A stretch of DNA of 64,000 nt from CAYXVJ01 sp964558445 (GTDB lineage: Bacteria > Bacillota > Clostridia > Saccharofermentanales > Fastidiosipilaceae): contig CAZLEA010000005.1 of the NCBI GenBank assembly GCA_964558445.1, positions 24,282 to 88,281 on the forward strand, given 5' to 3'. Under the pieces are notes generated by a model, which saw only the letters and a program-made list of their open reading frames with translations, did not search any database and had not been told where the DNA came from. The translations under genes and the position numbers were made by a program. Shown in pieces: positions 28,067 through 36,398 of the stretch (the stretch's first letter is position 1; every line of letters begins with the position of its first letter).

Positions 28067-29161
28067 ATGAGCACAGTAGAATTCACATCCGATTGGACGA
28101 CACGCCGCAAGGAGCTAAGAGACCTATTTCAATCCGATGTCTATGGACAGTTCCCCACCGACTACGGTAGCGCAAGTGCAGCGCTGCAGGAGACACAAGT
28201 GATCCGAGGCGGACACACGAGGTCCGACTACCGTCTGAGCTTCCCCGTCGGTGAAGCTACGTTCTCCATCCATGTCAATTTGTATTTGCCACGACAAGCC
28301 CAGGATCAAGAGAGCTCAAGCTCGAGCGCTTATCCCTGTTTCTTGTTTGTCGACAGTGACGCCTGGCAGCTCATGCACGTCAAGCGCGGTGACACAAGTG
28401 AATACTTCCCCCTAACACATATACTAGAGCGCGGCTTCGCCCTACTGGACGTCAACGTCTTCGAGGCCGTACCGGATGATGCAAAAGGTTTCTTGGGTTC
28501 CGACAATCTCCGCGCACTCCTGGGGCAGGAGCCGGACGCGAGCGATAGACTAGGGGCGCTTGGCATCTGGGCGTTTACCGCCATGCGGGCGATGGACTTC
28601 CTCGTCTCCGATCCCAGAATCGATTCCGAGCGCGTGAGCGTCATCGGACTCTCCAGACTTGGCAAGGTGGCCCTACTGACAGGTGCGATGGACGAGCGCT
28701 TCTACCTGACTGTTTCTGTAAATTCGGGTCATGGCGGAGCAGCGCTTAGCAAGCGGAAGCTTGGCGAACAAGTAGAGCACATCACGAGCGCCTTCCCTCA
28801 CTGGTTTGCGCCCAAATACAAGGACTATAGCAAGAATGAAGACGCCCTGCCGATGGACCAAGACAGCTTGCTTGCCATGGTTGCCCCACGCCGACTCTAT
28901 ATCACAAGCTCCGAGGATGATGAGTGGGCAGACCCGCTGTCCGAGTATCGCTCGGCCAAGCTCGCCTCTAGAGTTTATGAGACGGTATACAAGCTACCGG
29001 GGCTTCGTGTGGACGGCGATTTGTGGGACAGCGTCCAAACAGATGCGGTCTATCACGACGGTTACGTCGCCTATCATAGGCGAACGGGCGAGCACGGCCT
29101 CAATCGCTTCGATTGGGATGCGGTGATGGACTATATCGAATCCAAGACAACTATTGAGTAA
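28067..29161 (+). CDS. CE15-like glucuronoyl esterase family protein (alpha/beta hydrolase)
   Basis: 364 residues without signal peptide. Ser196 lies in VIGLSRLGKVALLTGAMDERF, matching the CE15 GCSRxGK nucleophile motif with Leu replacing Cys. NSGHGGAALSKRKLGE, FPHWFAP, the APRRLYITSSEDDEWADP block and the late catalytic His343 in YHRRTGEHGLNRFDW all follow bacterial CE15 proteins. Such enzymes cleave esters between lignin alcohols and glucuronic acid of xylan. Lack of a secretion signal is unusual and suggests action on imported oligosaccharides. GGAGG precedes ATG 28067. Possibly co-transcribed with the ThuA and Gfo/Idh genes. Confidence 0.75.
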   Translation: MSTVEFTSDWTTRRKELRDLFQSDVYGQFPTDYGSASAALQETQVIRGGHTRSDYRLSFPVGEATFSIHVNLYLPRQAQDQESSSSSAYPCFLFVDSDAWQLMHVKRGDTSEYFPLTHILERGFALLDVNVFEAVPDDAKGFLGSDNLRALLGQEPDASDRLGALGIWAFTAMRAMDFLVSDPRIDSERVSVIGLSRLGKVALLTGAMDERFYLTVSVNSGHGGAALSKRKLGEQVEHITSAFPHWFAPKYKDYSKNEDALPMDQDSLLAMVAPRRLYITSSEDDEWADPLSEYRSAKLASRVYETVYKLPGLRVDGDLWDSVQTDAVYHDGYVAYHRRTGEHGLNRFDWDAVMDYIESKTTIE

Positions 29162-29256
29162 TCCAGCGCATAACTTGGCTAGTAATTCAACAGCTGTTCG
29201 GTTAGCATTCAAGGCAGATGAATCATCTCTTCTAATTTGAAAGGAGAAACAAGAAT

Positions 29257-29988
29257 ATGCCTACCAAGAAACAAGTCCTCGTCGTCCAAGGTGGCTGGGA
29301 CGGTCATGAGCCGGAACTGACGTCCAAGCGCTTTGCCTCTATGATGGAGAAGCACGGCTACAAGGCCACAATCAGCGATACACTAGATGTGCTCGCAAGC
29401 TATGAGGACCTCCTCGAGTACGATCTGCTCGTCTTCTGCTGGACGATGGGTGAGATCAAGAACGAATACGTCGTCAATGTCGCGAAGGCGGTCGGTGCAG
29501 GCGTCGGCTTGGCCGGTGCACACGGCGGTATGTGCGACTCCTTCCGCAACAATACGGAGTGGCAGTTCATGACCGGCGGCAACTGGGTCAGTCATCCGGG
29601 CGGTGACGGCATCGATTATATGGTCGAGATCTGCCATGGCAGTAGCCCCATCATCGAAGGTCTAGACGACTTCCCTGTCTGCAGCGAGCACTACTATCTC
29701 CACGTAGACCCGGCGGTCGAAGTCCTCGCGACAACTCGCTTCCCCGTCGTCAACTACTACCATATCTCCAACAAGCCCGTGGATATGCCGGTCATCTGGA
29801 CCAAGTTCTGGGGTAACGGACGCGTGTTCTACAACGCACTCGGTCATCACGACGACGTCTTCGACAAGTCGCCGGAGGCAGGCGTGCTGATGGAGCGGGG
29901 CATGCTCTGGGCAGCAGAGGGCAGAGCGTATGCGCTCGAGAACAAGCTTACGACCGATCGCTTCGAGAACGAAGCGAAGATGTACTAG
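29257..29988 (+). CDS. ThuA-domain protein (trehalose utilisation type)
   Basis: 243 residues with a class I glutamine-amidotransferase-like fold: KQVLVVQGGWDGHEPELTSKRFASM at the start, GVGLAGAHGGMCDSFRNN around residues 85-105, the ISNKPVDMPVIWTKFWGNGRVFYNALGHHDDVF end block. ThuA-like proteins are tied to catabolism of disaccharides and keto-sugars, often beside Gfo/Idh dehydrogenases as here (13 bases to the next gene). AAGGAG precedes ATG 29257. The reaction is not established for the family. Confidence 0.85.
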   Translation: MPTKKQVLVVQGGWDGHEPELTSKRFASMMEKHGYKATISDTLDVLASYEDLLEYDLLVFCWTMGEIKNEYVVNVAKAVGAGVGLAGAHGGMCDSFRNNTEWQFMTGGNWVSHPGGDGIDYMVEICHGSSPIIEGLDDFPVCSEHYYLHVDPAVEVLATTRFPVVNYYHISNKPVDMPVIWTKFWGNGRVFYNALGHHDDVFDKSPEAGVLMERGMLWAAEGRAYALENKLTTDRFENEAKMY

Positions 29989-30001
29989 TACAGGAGGCGC
30001 T

Positions 30002-31111
30002 ATGAAACAAGTCGGAATCGCCATCATCGGTGTCGGTGACATCAGTGGCATCTATCTACAGAATATAAGCGGCCTATTTCGCGAACTTCGACTCGTCGGC
30101 GTCTGCGACCTCGTGCGCGAGAAGGCCGAGCGGGCCAAGCTCGAGCATCCCGAGATCAAGATCTACGAGACGATGCACGATGCTTATGCCGATCCGGAAG
30201 TCGAATTAGTCCTGAATCTGACCCGTCCCTACGAGCACTACGAAGTGACGAAGGCGGCACTGCTGGCCGGCAAGCACGTCTATACGGAGAAGCCGCTAGC
30301 CGCAACTCTGGAGGAGGCCCGTGAACTCGTCGGACTCGCAGAGGCAGAAGGCCTCTTGATCGGCGGCGCACCCGACACCTTCCTCGGTGCCGGCATCCAG
30401 ACCTGCCGCAAGCTGATCGATGACGGCTTCATCGGTGAACCGGTCGCTGCCGCAGCCTTCATGCTCTGTCCCGGCCACGAGAGCTGGCATCCGGATCCCG
30501 CGTTCTACTATCAACACGGCGGCGGTCCTATGATGGACATGGGTCCCTATTACGTGACAGCTCTGGTCAATCTCCTGGGCCGCGTAAGTGGTGTGACCGC
30601 TCGTACGAAGACTAGCTTCCCCACCCGCCTGATTACGAGCCAGCCGAAATTCGGAACGGTTGTGGACGTCGAGGTACCGACTCATCTGACCGGCATCCTG
30701 GACTTCGACAGCGGCGTCGTGGCTACCCTGACAACAAGCTTCGACGTGCACTACGACACGCAAGCTCGTTTCGAGATCTATGGCTCAGAAGGCACCTTGA
30801 TCGTACCCGATCCCAATACGTTTGGTGGTCCGATCAAACTACTCAGACCGGAAGAAGGCCGCTACGTGGAGATGCCGCTGCTCTTCGATTACAAGGAGAA
30901 TAGTCGTGCACTCGGCCTCGCAGACCTGGCCAAGTCGATTCGCAAGCCCGATCGCAAGTCGAGAACCTCAGCCGAATCTCTCCTACATACGATGGATATC
31001 ATGACGGCCTTCGGTCGCAGCAGCGAAGCAGAAGCTCGCGTGGAACTAGACACCGCATTCGAGCGCGAACGCCCGATGGTGAAGGCTGATCTAGCCGGTA
31101 TATTGGATTAG
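30002..31111 (+). CDS. Gfo/Idh/MocA-family oxidoreductase
   Basis: 369 residues. N-terminal Rossmann fold (VGIAIIGVGDISGIYLQNI) for NAD(P), the conserved EKPLA motif (HVYTEKPLAATLEEA, Lys about residue 97), then the alpha/beta substrate domain (GGGPMMDMGPYYVTALVNLLG). The start at 30002 has GGAGG eight bases upstream; an upstream in-frame start inside thuA is rejected. Coupled to ThuA by a 13-base gap. Probably oxidises or reduces a sugar or cyclitol; substrate unknown. Confidence 0.92.
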   Translation: MKQVGIAIIGVGDISGIYLQNISGLFRELRLVGVCDLVREKAERAKLEHPEIKIYETMHDAYADPEVELVLNLTRPYEHYEVTKAALLAGKHVYTEKPLAATLEEARELVGLAEAEGLLIGGAPDTFLGAGIQTCRKLIDDGFIGEPVAAAAFMLCPGHESWHPDPAFYYQHGGGPMMDMGPYYVTALVNLLGRVSGVTARTKTSFPTRLITSQPKFGTVVDVEVPTHLTGILDFDSGVVATLTTSFDVHYDTQARFEIYGSEGTLIVPDPNTFGGPIKLLRPEEGRYVEMPLLFDYKENSRALGLADLAKSIRKPDRKSRTSAESLLHTMDIMTAFGRSSEAEARVELDTAFERERPMVKADLAGILD

Positions 31112-31165
31112 AGTCGATGATTGCCTCCCTAGCATATGCAATTCAATTCGATTAGACACCGAAAC

Positions 31166-31217
31166 AAACGAGACCGGTCCGGAGGGTATGAATCCTCATG
31201 GATCGGTCTCGTTTCAC
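31166..31217. terminator. Bidirectional rho-independent terminator
   Basis: AAACGAGACCGGTCC (31166-31180) pairs with GGATCGGTCTCGTTT (31200-31214) over 15 positions with one G-U pair, with a further GAGG/CCTC inner stem. A and T runs at both ends let it serve both the Gfo/Idh gene and the convergent cps-isomerase operon. Confidence 0.9.
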
Positions 31218-31253
31218 TATCTTGATTGAAGCGGGGGGATCGAAGCTATGGGC

Positions 31254-32021
31254 TCAGTTCTGCGTTACACCCTGCAATTCTCGGTAGAGCTCTATGGCTC
31301 TCGCTGCGTCATCTTGCAGATTCTCCGTAATCGCCTCGATACTGATGCGGCCGGTATACCCGCTTCGACTGAGAACATCGATTAACGGCGCGAAGTCCTC
31401 TTGATCGATCGGGAAGTAGCGCTCCAGTGTTGCTATGTGCACATGGCTTAGCGGCGCCACGCGATAGAGGTCCTCTAACTGCTCCTCATCCTTCTGGATA
31501 TGGAAGTAGTCCGCCAGGACACCGATGTAGGGATGGTTCACACAGGCTACCAAGGCCGCGGTCTCCGCCACATAATTCAGCAGATTCGTCTCGGATCGAT
31601 TCAGCGGTTCGAGCGCGACCACGATCTCGTGTCGCTGTGCAGCATCCGCCACTAAGTCGATCACTTCGCGAAACTCGGCTAGTGCTTCCTGATACGTCTG
31701 TCCCTCATCGTAACGTCTGCTAGTTCCGCTGCCCAGTACCATGACCTCGACACCAAGCATCTTCATGCGATCCATCGTGTGTTCGATATAGTCGCGGCAA
31801 GCATCTAGATCGCGCTCCTCGCCCACCAGGCGCATAGTCGCCGGGAAGAAGCCGTTGCTCGCACGCACCGGTGTCTTGTAGCCTGCGTAGGCCAGCATTA
31901 ATTCTGCGAACGCTTCGTCGCCCAGGGCAGCAACTCCGCTCGCGTTGACTTCCACGAAGTCGAAACCAAGGTCGTCGATCTGATCCATCCGGTCAAGACC
32001 TAAACAGATACCAAATTCCAT
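31254..32021 (-). CDS. Sugar phosphate isomerase/epimerase family protein (xylose isomerase-like TIM barrel)
   Basis: 255 residues of the AP-endonuclease-2-like TIM barrel. EFGICLGLDRMDQIDDLGFDFVEVN at the start, VALEPLNRSETNLLNYV and GVLADYFHIQKDEEQL (metal-ligand Glu/Asp/His positions), and GYTGRISIEAI near the end are typical. AGGAC precedes ATG 32021. It is 13 bases after the CpsB gene, so it is co-transcribed with a signalling operon, an odd pairing. Substrate unknown. Confidence 0.85.
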   Translation of the reverse strand: MEFGICLGLDRMDQIDDLGFDFVEVNASGVAALGDEAFAELMLAYAGYKTPVRASNGFFPATMRLVGEERDLDACRDYIEHTMDRMKMLGVEVMVLGSGTSRRYDEGQTYQEALAEFREVIDLVADAAQRHEIVVALEPLNRSETNLLNYVAETAALVACVNHPYIGVLADYFHIQKDEEQLEDLYRVAPLSHVHIATLERYFPIDQEDFAPLIDVLSRSGYTGRISIEAITENLQDDAARAIELYRELQGVTQN

Positions 32022-32034
32022 AGAAACGGTCCTC

Positions 32035-32781
32035 CTACAAATCGGCTAGATGCTGTTCCTCGATATCCATATGAAGTTTCTTCTGAAGATAGCTACGCGC
32101 TTCGGCAAGCCTCGGCGGTCTCTTGACTAAATCATGGCAATCCGAAGCCAATCTGTCAATCCATCCGCCTTGCAGGAGCTTCAGCGCAACTCGTTTCGTT
32201 CGCTTCTCAAACAGCGACGTCGCATTCATCTGCAGCAGGCAACCGATCTCACGAAGCTCTCCCAAGACATCCGTATCACGCCCATAATCTGTAGCAGGAT
32301 AGCGCTCGACATGTGCGATAACTAATTGGCAGTCGTAGCCAAGTTCCAGATGTTCGATTCGTTGGAGCAGGTGGCTGTCCCAATGCTTGGTGAAGGGCAT
32401 CTCCAGGAGTAGATACGGTTCGTCTCCGAAGCAGAGCGAGTCGAGATTCGGATAACTAAACATCTTGCTCGAATAGGCGACTTCCGCCGCAAGCTCGATT
32501 CGCATCGCATGTCTGAGCCCATCCGTATCATAGCTTGCCCATGGCTTGCCGCTATCTGACACATGCCCCTGCATGCCGGGTAGCGTGAGGAGCGCTTGCC
32601 ATGCAGCCTCTCGCCTCCGGAGGAAGCTCTCCAGGGACTCTCTCTCGGTATAAAAATGCGGGGTCAACACTTGTCGTGTGACCCCCTCATCTGCGAGTTG
32701 AAACAGAAGCGCCTTCGCTTCCTCTAGATTCCGGGCCCCATCGTCGATGCCCGGTAGTACATGGCTGTGTATGTCTTGCAT
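32035..32781 (-). CDS. CpsB/YwqE-type tyrosine-protein phosphatase (PHP domain)
   Basis: 248-residue manganese-dependent phosphatase that dephosphorylates the BY-kinase next to it. HSHVLPGIDDGARNLEEA (HxH and DDG), a TPHFY segment, and the C-terminal ASDCHDL carry PHP metal ligands. Starts nine bases after cpsD. The set CpsC-CpsD-CpsB normally controls chain length and export of exopolysaccharide. Confidence 0.93.
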   Translation of the reverse strand: MQDIHSHVLPGIDDGARNLEEAKALLFQLADEGVTRQVLTPHFYTERESLESFLRRREAAWQALLTLPGMQGHVSDSGKPWASYDTDGLRHAMRIELAAEVAYSSKMFSYPNLDSLCFGDEPYLLLEMPFTKHWDSHLLQRIEHLELGYDCQLVIAHVERYPATDYGRDTDVLGELREIGCLLQMNATSLFEKRTKRVALKLLQGGWIDRLASDCHDLVKRPPRLAEARSYLQKKLHMDIEEQHLADL

Positions 32782-32790
32782 CGCATCACC

Positions 32791-33531
32791 CTATTGGTTC
32801 GATGTGCCGTAATAACCGTACGCATTGTACGAATCCTTCGCAACTTGCGAGCCGTTCAGCACCAAACCTAAGATCTTCGCGTTCGCGAACTCCAGCGCAT
32901 CCAAACAGTGGCGCAGATCGCTGTGTTCCGTCTCTCCCTCTCTGGAGACAACGATGAAGCCGTCCACCTTCTTCGCGAGGTTCAGTGCATCAGAGACCAC
33001 ATTGACCGGAGGTGTATCGAAGAGGATATAATCGTAATCCGCTTCGAGCTCCTCTAGTATCTGCGACATGCGATCGCTTGCGAGCAGTTCTGCCGGATTC
33101 GGTGGGATGGTACCTGCGGGGATAATATGGAGTCCCGCATTACCAACCGGGGTCAAGACCTCGCTAATCTCCGTCATACCCGCGAGCACCTCGGACAGGC
33201 CGGGCATGCTCTTGGCACGAAACATACGGTGTAGTGTCGGAGCGCGCATATCGCAGTCAATCAAGAGAACTCGCTCCTTCATCTGTGTGAGCGAGTGTGC
33301 GAGGTGGGCTACAACCGTAGACTTACCCTCATCGGGCAGAGAGCTCGTCATGACAATCTTCTTGCAATCGTCGGTGGCCGTCGAGAACATGATATTCGTC
33401 CTGAGCAGCCGGTATGCCTCTGCCTTAGCGAAGTCACTTGTCAGTTCCACCGGCATAATCCGCTTGGCGGGTCTCTTCTTATTCTTCTTATTCTTACTTG
33501 TCTTATTCTTACTAAACAATTTCACTTCCAT
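32791..33531 (-). CDS. CpsD/YwqD-type bacterial tyrosine kinase
   Basis: 246 residues. P-loop SSLPDEGKST (Lys70), Walker A' VLLIDCDMRAPTL (about 88-100) and the PNPAELLAS block define the BY-kinase ATPase. The C-terminal tail carries the autophosphorylation cluster, Tyr235, 238, 240 and 241 (SYNAYGYYG). An unusually basic Lys/Asn run (SKNKTSKNKKNKKRPAKR) opens the protein. GGAGG precedes ATG 33531. Activated by the membrane adaptor encoded just upstream. Confidence 0.94.
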   Translation of the reverse strand: MEVKLFSKNKTSKNKKNKKRPAKRIMPVELTSDFAKAEAYRLLRTNIMFSTATDDCKKIVMTSSLPDEGKSTVVAHLAHSLTQMKERVLLIDCDMRAPTLHRMFRAKSMPGLSEVLAGMTEISEVLTPVGNAGLHIIPAGTIPPNPAELLASDRMSQILEELEADYDYILFDTPPVNVVSDALNLAKKVDGFIVVSREGETEHSDLRHCLDALEFANAKILGLVLNGSQVAKDSYNAYGYYGTSNQ

Positions 33532-33552
33532 CTACCTCCGGATATAGATCAA

Positions 33553-34230
33553 TTAATCGCCGTAAGGCAGAACACCCAGAACCGGGTAGTCGTAGCGACG
33601 CGTCAGATCTTCTTCGCTCTTCACGCGCGTATCGTTCATCTCGAGAAGGAGCGCGATACCGAAGCCCAGGAAGATGCCGAGGGCGAAACCCATCAGCGTG
33701 TTCTTCGCCTTGTTCGGGCTGACCGGCTGGATCGGCAGTGTGGCAGGATCGACGACACGAACGGCATCGGCATCCTTGATCTCTATGATCTTGCCTGGGG
33801 CCAGTTCGGCCATCGTGTTCGCAATCGTAAAAGCTTCGCTCGGATCGGTGCTGGTCACACGAATACGGAAGATCTCCGTACCGTTCAAGGCAGACATGGA
33901 AATCATGTTCTTCAGCTGCGTAGACGTATAGTCGACACCGCTCGCATCCGCCACCTCATTGAGGAAGCTCTTGGTCTGCAGAATCTCGATATAGGTATCT
34001 ACGACCGCCTGCGCATAGTTGAGCTCACTGAGACTTGCTGTCCGGTTAATCTCGTCTGCGTTCGGGGCCACATACATCGACACCTCCGCACGGAACTGCT
34101 CCTTGAGCAAGTAGTTCGAAACGAGGAAGGCACCGGCCATCACGTAGACACCACACAATACGATAAGCAAAATACGCTTCTTCACAAATGCCAGTATATC
34201 TGACAGGGAGATCTCTAATTCTGTATCCAT
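33553..34230 (-). CDS. Wzz/CpsC-type polysaccharide chain-length regulator and kinase activator
   Basis: 225 residues, two membrane segments (IVLCGVYVMAGAFLVSNYLL near 33-52 and TLMGFALGIFLGFGIALLLEM near 185-205) flanking an extracellular domain, and a short cytoplasmic tail ending at GVLPYGD that activates CpsD in related systems. PVSPNKAKNTLMGF is the family proline-rich motif. First gene of a four-gene operon with its own promoter. GGAG precedes ATG 34230. Confidence 0.93.
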   Translation of the reverse strand: MDTELEISLSDILAFVKKRILLIVLCGVYVMAGAFLVSNYLLKEQFRAEVSMYVAPNADEINRTASLSELNYAQAVVDTYIEILQTKSFLNEVADASGVDYTSTQLKNMISMSALNGTEIFRIRVTSTDPSEAFTIANTMAELAPGKIIEIKDADAVRVVDPATLPIQPVSPNKAKNTLMGFALGIFLGFGIALLLEMNDTRVKSEEDLTRRYDYPVLGVLPYGD

Positions 34231-34327
34231 TTATTACTCCATGAATTTGTTTACTACACAAATAATTGCCACGCCTCATCTGCCGTGACGGCCGGATGAT
34301 GGCACAGCTATTTTACACCATTATAAA

Positions 34328-34357
34328 ATATTATTGTATCGATGCGTACCATGTCAA
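34328..34357 (-). promoter_or_regulatory. Sigma-A promoter of the cps regulatory operon
   Basis: Minus strand TTGACA (34352-34357), 18-base spacer, TAATAT (34328-34333), about 95 bases before the Wzz-like start. Confidence 0.65.
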
Positions 34358-34362
34358 TACCT

Positions 34363-34388
34363 ATAGTAACCCATAGTAACCCATAACA
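34363..34388. repeat. 10-bp direct repeat abutting the cps promoter
   Basis: GTAACCCATA occurs twice in tandem (34366-34375, 34376-34385) with partial copies on both sides, directly upstream of the -35 box. One-turn spacing puts each copy on the same DNA face, as expected for an activator or response-regulator site. Confidence 0.55.
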
Positions 34389-34406
34389 GGCACCATAAAC
34401 GACCGA

Positions 34407-35723
34407 TTATCTGTTACTTACCCGATCCAGAATCAATGGTGTCCGATTCGTCGGACTGGTCTCGATCACGATCGCCCGATCCAGTGCTTCCATGGCGGAT
34501 TGGACTAGGCTAGCATCCGATGTATAGAGGCTTGCAATCGTCTGCCCCGACTCGACGTATTCACCTGTCAGCACCCGCAAGTAGAGGCCTGCACCGGGGT
34601 CGATATGGTCTGCCAAGTCTTCTCGTCCCGCGCCCAGATGCATGGCAGCGAGTCCCACCGCCTCCGTATCACGGAAGCGAAGATAGCCGTCGCTGGTTGC
34701 GAGATAATCGCTCCTCACGCAGGCAAGCGCCAAGCCGCCAGACGAATCGTCTGCGAAGCTACCGTCCCCGCCTTGATAGCGAATCCACTTACGAAACACA
34801 GCCAGTGCATCGCCGCTTGCTATGAGTCCTCGAACTTCTTGTTCGATTGCCACGCGCGAAGCCGCCCCGGGCCTCGCCAGATAGATGAGCTCCGTTGCCA
34901 GCAGCACACAGAGCGTCGTCAATTCCTCCGGCCCATGACCTCGGAGCACAGCCAGTGCTTCGTTGACCTCGATTGCATTCCCAACTGCGCGTCCAAGCGG
35001 CGCATCCATCGACGTGATCAGCGCCGTGGTCGGCCTCCCGTGCGCCTCACCGATCGAGACCATCTGTTCGGCCAGTTGCCTAGCCTCATCCAGGGTCTTC
35101 ATAAACGCACCGCTGCCACACTTCACATCCAGCACGATCGCGTCGGCTCCGGCAGCAAGTTTCTTGGACATCACCGAGGCTGCAATCAGCGGGATGGAAT
35201 CGACGGTCGCCGTCACATCGCGAAGCGCGTAGAGCAGCTTATCGGCCGGCACCATATTCCCCGTCTGTCCGCCAAGTACGAGACCAAGCGTCCTCCCCTG
35301 CTCCAAGAAGGCCTCCTCGGTCAAGTCACACGAGAAACCGGGGATCGCCTCGATCTTATCGATCGTGCCCCCTGTGTGCCCGAGACCGCGACCGCTTAGT
35401 TTCGCGATCTTGACGCCTGCAGCGGCGACAAGCGGCATGACGACAAGCGTCGTCTTGTCGCCCACACCACCGGTCGAATGCTTGTCGACCTTCATACCCG
35501 AAATCGTGGAGAGATCCAGTTGATCGCCCGACTGCGCCATGAGCTCCGTGAGCGTGGCCGTCTCAGCAGGCGTCATCCCCCGGAAATAGATGGCCATCAA
35601 GAGCGCAGACACCTGATAGTCCGGAATCCTGCCTGCCAGATAGCCGTCCAGCACAAACGCCAGCTCCTCACTCGAGAGGCTCTGCCCGTTTCGCTTCTTC
35701 AGAATCAAGTCCGGCATGCGCAT
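34407..35723 (-). CDS. pdp: Pyrimidine-nucleoside phosphorylase
   Basis: 438 residues, usual length. Splits uridine and (deoxy)thymidine into base and (deoxy)ribose-1-phosphate. DKHSTGGVGDKTTLVVMPLVAA is the phosphate/nucleoside loop, KLSGRGLGHTGGTIDKIEAIPGF and DVKCGSGAFMKT are strong signatures. It starts three bases after deoC with GGAGGA overlapping the deoC end. Could also be called deoA (thymidine phosphorylase); the two share these motifs. Confidence 0.94.
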   Translation of the reverse strand: MRMPDLILKKRNGQSLSSEELAFVLDGYLAGRIPDYQVSALLMAIYFRGMTPAETATLTELMAQSGDQLDLSTISGMKVDKHSTGGVGDKTTLVVMPLVAAAGVKIAKLSGRGLGHTGGTIDKIEAIPGFSCDLTEEAFLEQGRTLGLVLGGQTGNMVPADKLLYALRDVTATVDSIPLIAASVMSKKLAAGADAIVLDVKCGSGAFMKTLDEARQLAEQMVSIGEAHGRPTTALITSMDAPLGRAVGNAIEVNEALAVLRGHGPEELTTLCVLLATELIYLARPGAASRVAIEQEVRGLIASGDALAVFRKWIRYQGGDGSFADDSSGGLALACVRSDYLATSDGYLRFRDTEAVGLAAMHLGAGREDLADHIDPGAGLYLRVLTGEYVESGQTIASLYTSDASLVQSAMEALDRAIVIETSPTNRTPLILDRVSNR

Positions 35724-35726
35724 AGC

Positions 35727-36398
35727 TTAGTCCTCCTCGGCTTGCATCAGTTTGATCAAGCGACTGGTCCCAAGTCGCTCGGCTCCGGCATCCAGCATCG
35801 CCTGGGCATCCGCAAACGAGGCGATACCACCCGACGCCTTGACCTTGACCTGTTCGCCAACGTGTCGGCGAAGGAGTAAGACATCATCAATCGTCGCACC
35901 GCCGCCGTTGAAGCCCGTCGACGTCTTGATATAATCCGCACCGGCTTCGGTCACGAGCTCACAGAGCTTGATCTTCTCCTCATCTGTCAGGACAGCGGTC
36001 TCGATGATAACCTTGAGCACTTGTTTGCGACTGACCTCGCGCAGCGCCTGAAGCTCGTTTCGGATCGCATCCCAGTCGCCTGCCTTGACCCAAGCGAGAT
36101 TCACAACCATATCCAGTTCATCTGCGCCCTTCGAGATGGCATCACGCATCTCGGAGAACTTGGCGGCGCTCGTGTTGTAGCCGTTCGGGAAGCCGATCAC
36201 GGTCGTGATCCGAAGCTCACGACGGGCAGGCACCTCTCTTCGCCACGCATTTGCTTGTTCGACAAACGAGGGCGGGATGCAAGCGGATGCAGCCCCGTAG
36301 CGCACCGCCTCCTCCAGACAGCGCCGGATCTCTTCCCAAGTCGCGGTCGGTGCCAAGACTGTGTGATCTACGTGTTCTAGTATCGCTTGGACGTTCAT
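35727..36398 (-). CDS. deoC: Deoxyribose-phosphate aldolase
   Basis: 223-residue class I aldolase cleaving 2-deoxyribose-5-phosphate to glyceraldehyde-3-phosphate and acetaldehyde. Schiff-base Lys158 lies in DYIKTSTGF, Lys187 in VKVKASGGI, and Asp96 in DELDMVVN. Its ATG overlaps the nitroreductase stop by four bases (ATGA). A phosphopentomutase to link it with pdp is not seen here. Confidence 0.97.
   Translation of the reverse strand: MNVQAILEHVDHTVLAPTATWEEIRRCLEEAVRYGAASACIPPSFVEQANAWRREVPARRELRITTVIGFPNGYNTSAAKFSEMRDAISKGADELDMVVNLAWVKAGDWDAIRNELQALREVSRKQVLKVIIETAVLTDEEKIKLCELVTEAGADYIKTSTGFNGGGATIDDVLLLRRHVGEQVKVKASGGIASFADAQAMLDAGAERLGTSRLIKLMQAEED

Noticed and set aside
29930..30001. 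Upstream start for the Gfo/Idh gene
   Set aside because: It lies inside thuA and lacks a ribosome binding site; ATG 30002 has GGAGG and begins the Rossmann fold.
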